This document shows positions 57,246 through 64,000 of a stretch of 64,000 nucleotides of DNA, piece by piece. Source of the DNA: Calocera cornea HHB12733 (lineage: Eukaryota > Basidiomycota > Dacrymycetes > Dacrymycetales > Dacrymycetaceae); assembly GCA_001632435.1 (NCBI GenBank), contig KV424009.1, forward strand, positions 1 through 64,000, in the 5' to 3' direction. How positions within the stretch are numbered: the first letter of the stretch is position 1; each line of letters starts with the position of its first letter. The position numbers and the translations under genes were made by a program. The notes under the pieces were generated by a model. That model was not told the origin of the DNA. It searched no databases and was given only the letters and a program-made list of their open reading frames with translations.

Positions 57246-58531
57246 ATGGCGTCCGGGAATTCGCACACTCCGCATGGGCCTGCCGACCAAGATGACATGA
57301 GCGACGGGGAATGCACTCCCCCGCCTGCCCAACCCTCCTTCTCTGACCTTCATCCCCCCCTCCTACCAATCCTGGATGAAGACTCGCTGGATATTGTAGT
57401 GAATCCGATGACGGGAGACGCAGCGCTGAGTGGGATATCGCGGCGTGCAGCGCACAAGAGGTTCCAGGTGCTGGGGCAGGACCTCATCAGGTACGCGGCG
57501 TTGAGGTACTTGTGGGACAAGTATCCTATGGATACTGGTATCGCTTTGCAGGTGCGCAATGCTACGTCATCCGTCGGATAAACAGCTGCTAATACGTCGA
57601 TAGGCGAAGCGCGATCATTTCTGTCGGCAGCACCAGATCGCGACGTTCGCGCAGCTGTACGAGCTCACGAAGCACATGCAAGATCTTAACTTCAACCCCC
57701 ATGACATCGACAGGATCTACGCAGCGACATTCGAGGCATACGTTGGCGCAGCATCGGTAGAGAACTCGTGCGACCGTGTTTACGACTGGGTGTATCAGGT
57801 GTGCAAGAACTACGGGGAGGACACGCCCCCACCCCCACCTGGGTCAGCAGCTTCGACGTCTCTTGGACCGCCGAACGCGTATCAGCAACCTATGCCGAAC
57901 AACCTCCAATATTCCCCCAATGCGATGGTACAGATGGGCCATAACTTCCACCAACCTCCCAACAACTATGGGCAGATGCCGCGCTCGGTCCCCGGACAGC
58001 AGCCCGGCCAATCTCCCGTCAAGCAGGAACCGCAGGAGTACCACCCGTCGATGCCGATGTTGCCCCCTCCCGGACTCGTATCGGGGGTGTCCTCTTCTGG
58101 TGGATTCGTACCCCCACCCGGGCCAGCCTACTACTCCCAGCCTGGGTTCCGAGGCGCTCCCATATTCCAGGCAACCGCGTCCAAGGTCAGCGGTTCGCTT
58201 GCCGCCCTACGGCAGAAGGCGACGCAGCTGAAGAGGGACGTGTCTTTCACGGAGACGCACACGGGACCCGATCATCTGAGAACCTGGACTTGTGCCCTTC
58301 TCGGTATGTGGTACCTTCTTCGTGATGCCACATCAGATGTCTGATGTTGACTTAGTGGATCATGTTGAGGTTGGCGTTGGAACGGCCACTTCGAAGCAGA
58401 TTGCGAAGGATCTAGCGGCTCAGCAGGCTCTCTTACGTTTGGGATGGCTTGTCAGTACACATCCTAATCTATGGCATTCTTGGCCTGTGGCTGATCCTAT
58501 ACTGATAGTGAATATATCTGCCATCTTGTAA
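57246..58531 (+). CDS. RNase III-like protein with C-terminal dsRBM; catalytic site degenerate
   Basis: The model has 393 residues, with introns at 57552-57603 and 58304-58355. After an acidic N-terminus, an RNase III-type domain runs from DIVVNPMTGDAALSG through HKRFQVLGQDLIRYAALRYL and DRIYAATFEAYVGAASVE to VYDWVYQVCKNYG. The active-site signature of RNase III (ERLEFLGDA) is here KRFQVLGQD, and the ADxFEA motif is AATFEA. Only the last Glu of the usual four acidic residues seems kept, so cleavage activity is unlikely. A Pro/Gln/Gly-rich linker of about 100 residues leads to a dsRBM-like part, LAALRQKATQLKRDVSFTET, TGPDHLRTW, then VDHVEVGVGTATSKQIAKDL. A GTCAGT intron near the end may move the stop to GWL. 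Confidence 0.75.
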
Positions 58532-58781
58532 GCTTCACCTGGAGTGGACTGCATTGTGTATCTGGCGAGGTCGAGGAGGTGTTGGATTGTCTCAACGATC
58601 CCACTCCCCGTTCGACCTCCTTATGGTGGACAATGCAGCCCACAGGCTCTTGACAGTATGGACGCCTTGGATGGCAGCTTAAACAGGGATGCGCGAAGGT
58701 CACAGGAAATCGTGCATTAGGATTACTCGGGAATTACATGACTCGTCTATAAGGTTGTGGTACAGCAGCACAAGGGCATTA

Positions 58782-60936
58782 TCAGTCGTCGATGTCCAGT
58801 GTTCTGTGATACATCTCGTCCATTTCCTTGCGATGAGCTTTCATCCAGGCGCTGTCGAGCGCACGCTTTGCCGTCCATCGAACGAGGGGCTTCTTCTCCA
58901 ACAGACCCACAATCACTGTCTTGGCTGTGGCAGTATTAGCGGCTGTTAGACATTGACAGGTGTGGGCAGACCCTTTGGAACCGATGCCCACACGGAACTC
59001 GACATGTCCGGCTTGCACTCCATGATATTCTTCCGAACCAAGTCATCACGGGTCTCTTGGACGGTGGTTTTGGGGATATCGGGCACTGGAGGCGGAGGCA
59101 TATCAGACTGGTCGCAAATGTTCTCTGGTGCTGGTGGAACATCGAACAGCTGAGACTCTGGCACTTCCTCACTATGATTTTGCGCATATTGCTTCTCCAT
59201 GTATTCGTAAGGGTAGAAAGGTTGCAGTCCGCTGGAACAGTTTATCGGCTCGCTGTCAAGCAGCACAGAGCGGATGAACATACGTGAGCATCTGATATCC
59301 GATACAACCAACAGCCCAGGTGTCTCCAGCCATTGCGGTCGTCTCCGCGTTCGTCTTCATCCTCTCTTGACCTTGATGCATGAGCTCAGCAACTTCCGGT
59401 GCAATGTAGTCCACGGTTCCAAGAACTGTCAGAGCGCGTTTGTTTTCTTTCGCCTGCTTGTCCCTTGGAAATACGCGCGCTAGGCCGAAGTCGGCTATCT
59501 GCAAGCGTGGATATGGGGGCGGAGTGAGCAGCAATATATTCTGGAAGTACTTCAGTACGTCGAACGTTCCGCCAGGCCAGCTAATAATTACGCACCTCGG
59601 GCTTCATGTCTCGATGGACAACGCCGTTATCATGCAGGTACTTGATGCCATACAAAATTTGAAGGAGAAAGAACTTCGCCTCCATCTCGTTGAGTTGATT
59701 GCGACGGACAAGATGCGAGAAGAGGTCTCCACCCGTAGAAAGCCCCAGAACGACACATCTGAAAGGCGGAAGTCAGGTTCATTCAGGGAAACAACGCGGA
59801 AAAAGAAAACATTTTCGTCTGGCATTCGGTCTCAGTCACCTCGATTACTTTGTTGATATTAGGCTGAAGGAAGCTCAGCACCTGGAAATACGTGGTGAAT
59901 GACATGCCCTACATGAGAGAGGCTTTTGAGGACCTTGACTTCCTTCATCACCGTTGCATACTTTTCGGAGTTCTTGATATCGGAGACGTTGCCGTTGCCT
60001 TTCAGGGAGATAATCTTGCAAGCGACTTGGCGTCCTTTCAGCATATCGAGAGCAAGATGAACGCTGCCGAACGTTCCGCTGGAAGGGATCAGCATGATCG
60101 ACGGAGCAGGTGTAACGTTCGCGAACTTTCCGAGCTCAGCAGCGTTGACCAGGTAGCGACCTTTGCCGATAGAAACAGTATTAGACGAAGCATGAGAGCT
60201 CGAGAGACCTCGGAGGCTCTCGGGTTTCAGGGGGAGAGGAGTTTTATACACGACACGAAACACTGGAACAGGTCGAAACGTCAGCCACTGTTCTCAATCC
60301 TCCACAACCATTGCCGAACTTTGCTCGTTCGGAAGCGTAAGGGTATCGCCGTCGAGCAGCAGGAAGGCGGACTTAGACTTCATATCCATGTTGTTCAGCT
60401 TCAGTCCGTTCGATGACAAGTCCTGAAAGAGCGCATATACTCGCGTTAGCGAGAGCCACAGAGCATAGCAGACCGGGAGAACCTTGCAGCAGACAGTCAA
60501 GTACGAGTCATGTTGAACACTGGCCAGAAGACAGATTTGTAGGCTCCAAGCGATGCACAGGGAGCAAGACTCACGTGTAGATCTTGCAGTGCTCTGCCGA
60601 TACTACTTTGGAGTCGATGAGGTAGTGACTACTTTACCATCAGAGAACAGACAGCTGCATATATGCTGGGTTGCAGTATACCAGATGGGCGATCGACCTA
60701 TCAGGACGGGCTTGTTCGGTTGAAGGATTATGCCTGACAAAATAGTCCAGACCACGTATACAAGTATGGTTCAGAGACCCACGAGTCAGTTTACCATCTG
60801 TCTTATCGACAGTCTGAAGCACGGCAGGCGCGTTCTCGATGTCATCCTGAGAAACGCGCCTCCGGGCTCGTTTACGTTGATAGACAGCAGTGAGAATTTC
60901 GTCATCGATAAAGTCGATCAGAGTACGCTTGCCCAT
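58782..60936 (-). CDS. FHA-domain serine/threonine kinase, Chk2/Rad53/Mek1-like
   Basis: This leftward gene starts MGKRTLIDFIDDEILTAVYQ. An FHA domain is split over three exons: KLTRGSLNHTCIRG, SKVVSAEHCKIYT and DLSSNGLKLNN. The kinase domain follows: GNGTFGSVHLA (glycine loop, after removing a 48-nt intron that reads through in frame), ACKII (Lys), VVHRDMKPEN, IADFGLARVF and DYIAPEVAEL, with the activation segment in between. The catalytic residues are all present. The domain ends VRWTAKRALDSAWM. FHA plus kinase is the Chk2/Rad53 or meiotic Mek1 layout, acting in DNA-damage or recombination checkpoints. Which of these it is cannot be told here. A Pro/Glu/Asp-rich insert precedes the last exon. 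Confidence 0.85.
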
Positions 60937-61314
60937 GTTGGCAGTCGGATACGTCAGAAAGCAAACACTGGTCGTGAAGAGGAGAAAAAGCAACGCGACG
61001 CGCCGAAGGTGTATGCGCGGAGGCGTCCTCCTCGCCTCGGAGACAAGTCCCACGCTCGGCTCCGGTCCCCGGTAGGGCCCCGCGCCTAACTAGCCCCCGA
61101 TACCGCCCCGGATCATGCTATGGGCTGGCACGATACATAATAAGCGCGATCGCCCGCCGCCCCGGCCGCCCGCCAGTCTCTCTTGCTCAGACGACACCCG
61201 CATGATCTTTATGTTCAAACGTTGGGCGGGTAGGATACAGGTAGAGGACAAGTTATAGTGAGGTGCGCAATATGGATCTTGCACTCGCACGGACACGGCT
61301 GACGGTCTCCACAG
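60937..61314. other. divergent promoter region between kinase and F-box genes
   Basis: These 378 bp separate two divergent starts. A CCGCCCCGGCCGCCC GC block lies near 61155-61175. No gene is seen. Confidence 0.45.
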
Positions 61315-63116
61315 ATGGCACGACAGAGTGCACGCAGCCTCAGATCGCGTACCGACAGCGTAACAACTGACATATCGCGAACTCGTTCCATCTCGCCGTT
61401 CTCTGAGATCAGCGGGCCCCCGACAGGGCGATCCATCACCGACGTACTCATTGAGGATGTCCTCTTGCTCATACTGGCCAGGATTGAGGAGCTCTACGAC
61501 GCCGGCTTGATCTCTCGGCTTGATATATTATCCCTCGCCAAGGCATCCAAATACTTCTATATCTCGGCACTGCCTTTGATCTACCGAACCCTCATCTTTG
61601 ATTGCCATATCAACAAATCAATATATGAGAAGTCGTGGGCATGCTGCTCGAACATCGCGAAGCGTCCGCATCTGGCAGCCCTCGTCCGAACATGCGTCAT
61701 CAAGGACAGCTACGACTTCTGGGATGGTCTGGATCACTTTCCGAAACAATGGAAGACGGTGATCATTCCTGCCCTTACAAATATGGTCAACCTACGCGAG
61801 CTCCGATGGCACAGGATCTCGTTCACTCCGGTACTGTGGAGACTCATCTGCAGCATGGAGAATCTGGAAACACTCCATCTGCAACAATGCAGCCTGCGAA
61901 CGCCACTGTCCCGCAAGCAGAAGAAACGAGGCGAAGTCGTCGATATGGTTCATCCTCCGAAGCTTGTCAACCTGACGCTGACCGACATCAACATGCGGCA
62001 CGGTGACGACGAGGTTGCAATCGACTTGATCGACGCTCTGCTTGCTTCAAAGGGGCCCATCTCGTTGGGCGCCAACAAGCCCATCTTCTGGATATACATC
62101 CATGATCACTTGGTGGACCCGACCCGACTGAAGCGACTTTGCATTCTTGACGCAGGCTCTGAGTTTACTCTATCAGCAGAGCTGGTGTCCAACGTACTGA
62201 GGCAAACCTCCGAAATCACCGAGCTCATGTTGTACATTCACAGCGACACACTTACCGAGATCATGCACGCACTGCCGAAGAACGCTCTTCCCAAGCTCGC
62301 TGTCTTCTCGGGCAATCCAGGCGTTGGTCATGCGCTCGTTCCTGGTCGGCCGGTGCACACGGTCTGCTTCAATGCCGTACCACCGAGTATACCAATCGGC
62401 CCGCTCATGTTCCTCCCTGACCCCGGCCTGGATCTTTCGGCATACCTCGATTCGCTCGGAAGCTTGCGTCTGTCTACGGCGCGCGTAGTGCATTTCGATA
62501 TGCTCCTGCCGGATTTCGAGACTGTGTCGTATGAGCTTCCTATCATGCAACGACTTCCGGAGCTATTACCTCATTTGCGGGTCCTTGCTGTGCATGGACC
62601 CTACCACGGAGCTCTCAACAACAATGTGTGTTCAAATTTCATGCACCGGATCTACAATGCTGACTTGGCGCGCAGAGGCTCACGGAAGCTGTCGGCATGT
62701 ACATCATGGGCCGCCTTCCCCACCTCGAGGAGTTTTCATTCCATGTCAACTATCTTCGATACCGGACCACACCTGGTCTCAACCTGAACTGGCAGCATGA
62801 GCAAATTATGCAGTGGTCTGCGAACTGCCCGACCCTCTCCGTCGTACAGATTTCGGCCGTCATCCATTGGAAGCGGTCACTCGGCCAATGGCAACCCGCA
62901 TTGGATGGGCAAGACGCGTGGACGAGATTGACCGAAGGGATCCAATGGTTGCAGAACACGAAGAAGGACCTGGCGGAATATGATTGGAACGGGACGCTCG
63001 AAGGCTGGCTGGGCGATCGGAGGTGGAAGGTGCGGGAGGGGGCCAAGGAGCCGGCAGTGCTCAGGACCCTTCACGCTGCCGTACAGATGGTCTCTCTGCG
63101 GCGTGTGGGCCAGTGA
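61315..63116 (+). CDS. F-box-like protein, mushroom-type family
   Basis: The protein has 583 residues with one intron (62626-62675). The N-terminal segment DVLLLILARIEELYDAGLIS to LAKASKYFYISALPLIYRTL looks like a degenerate F-box, the Skp1-binding motif of SCF ubiquitin ligases. The rest has irregular leucine-rich segments (NLRELRWHRISFTPVLWRLI, NLETLHLQQCSL, LPHLEEFSFHV), a common pattern of large F-box families in Agaricomycetes. If it works in an SCF complex, it would choose substrates for ubiquitination. A ubiquitin gene lies downstream, but that neighbourhood is probably coincidental. The target is unknown. Confidence 0.7.
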
Positions 63117-63672
63117 ACTGCGGCGGAGGCGGCGGAGCGCATAGTTGTCGACAAGCGGAATGCGGAACGAGCCTCGGAGGGCGAAGTCCGTCGACTTCGG
63201 CGAAGTGTGGCCCGATCATGGTGAACGTGCAAGTCACCAACGGCCCAGGCTTGTGCCTGACGACTGACGCTGAGTGATCGTGACCATGGGACATGATCTA
63301 ACGCTATGACGCGCGTTGAGTAAGCCGCGAAGAGCGCGCGATAGAGTTGGGACAGCCTCCCCCAGGGATTTAGGCGTCATATCACCTACTCAATCTCTTG
63401 TAATGCGATACCTCGTGTAATCTGCCAGTCCTGTCCGGAATGCACGCGCGATGATGACATCGTCTGGTTACCGTACATACAAAAGCCTCGGATTTGGACA
63501 ATAAGGATGAGAGGGAACCCGGAAGCGGGCGGGATAACAAGGGACAGGGCGGGATAACCCGATTCCGGCGCGCGGCTGGAATGAGCTCGAACGAACCAGA
63601 CGGAGGCAATTTGGGCGGTCGGCCACAGCCGATGCAGTGGCGCGCAGCCTCGCAGCCTCCCCACGCTGGCCG
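63117..63672. other. intergenic, ubiquitin promoter
   Basis: No gene is supported. An ATGATGACATC sequence near 63451 resembles the left part of the palindrome at 55092. The last 150 bases lead to the ubiquitin TATA box. Confidence 0.4.
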
Positions 63673-63680
63673 TATATAAG
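63673..63680 (+). promoter_or_regulatory. TATA box of the ubiquitin gene
   Basis: TATATAAG lies 98 bp before the ubiquitin ATG, a normal core-promoter distance with a leader of about 60-70 bases. Confidence 0.65.
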
Positions 63681-63765
63681 CCCTCCACCCCGGTTGCGCT
63701 CGTCCCATCCCCTATCTCGCACAACCACCTCCCAGACATCGTCTACTGCTCCCAGCACTCTATAG

Positions 63766-64000
<235 letters not shown>

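Noticed and set aside
60070..60130. Apparent loss of the first glycine in the FHA kinase ATP loop (SSGTFGSV)
   Set aside because: This stretch is read through a 48-nt in-frame intron (GTTCGC...TTCCAG). Splicing it gives ELGNGTFGSV, a normal glycine loop.

Overview
This window is nuclear DNA of a filamentous basidiomycete, most likely an Agaricomycete. Short introns of about 45-60 bases with GTRNGT donors interrupt nearly every gene. Single-copy genes are fungal (SEC3, LSG1, ALG14, FCP1, CCT7, adenosine kinase), and lineage-type genes (a 7-8 pass membrane protein, an F-box protein, a family of small dsRNA-binding-like proteins) fit mushroom-forming fungi. A closer assignment (Polyporales is a guess) cannot be made from sequence reading alone. 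Exon structures below were worked out by hand from splice signals, reading phase and comparison of paralogs inside the window.

Layout. 0.5-2.1 kb: a multi-pass membrane protein. 3.6-9.0 kb: three intact short-chain dehydrogenase/reductase (SDR) genes in tandem plus a truncated fourth copy; two more members lie at 16.5 kb (+) and 18.5-20.3 kb (-). Between the last two sits a 573-bp element with 81-bp terminal inverted repeats and a perfect 10-bp target-site duplication. 9.1-10.1 kb: a different, classical SDR. 11.0-13.3 kb: a serine lipase with a long disordered N-terminus. 14.3-15.8 and 30.2-32.0 kb: two paralogous proteins with an unusual pair of zinc-finger-like motifs. 21.3-25.8 kb: ALG14 and FCP1 in divergent orientation. 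26-27.9 kb: CCT7. 32.5-33.8 kb: adenosine kinase. 36-40.3 kb: exocyst SEC3. 41.8-46.3 kb: an ABCC-type transporter. 47-49.3 kb: an amino-acid/GABA-type permease. 50.3-52.7 kb: LSG1. 53.2-53.6 kb: a four-exon, 96-residue cysteine-rich protein. 55.2-58.5 kb: two stand-alone dsRBM-like proteins followed by an RNase III-like protein with its own dsRBM. 58.8-60.9 kb: an FHA-domain kinase of the Chk2/Rad53 type. 61.3-63.1 kb: an F-box-like protein. 63.8 kb to the edge: a ubiquitin gene.

The most notable parts are: (1) the dsRBM/RNase III cluster, where all three genes carry a phase-1 intron at the same place in the dsRBM-like fold and the RNase III domain has lost most catalytic acidic residues; (2) the SDR family, with a 13-nt microexon encoding the cofactor-binding glycine motif, a GT-to-GC donor change and a decayed copy; (3) the inverted-repeat element; (4) the paired zinc-finger paralogs; (5) the small cysteine-rich gene.

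Most genes look like independent housekeeping loci, not one pathway. Base composition is mosaic: 9-14 kb, 18.5-27 kb and 40-45 kb are strongly GC-rich, while 2-3.5 kb, 28.4-30 kb and 49.5-55 kb are not.
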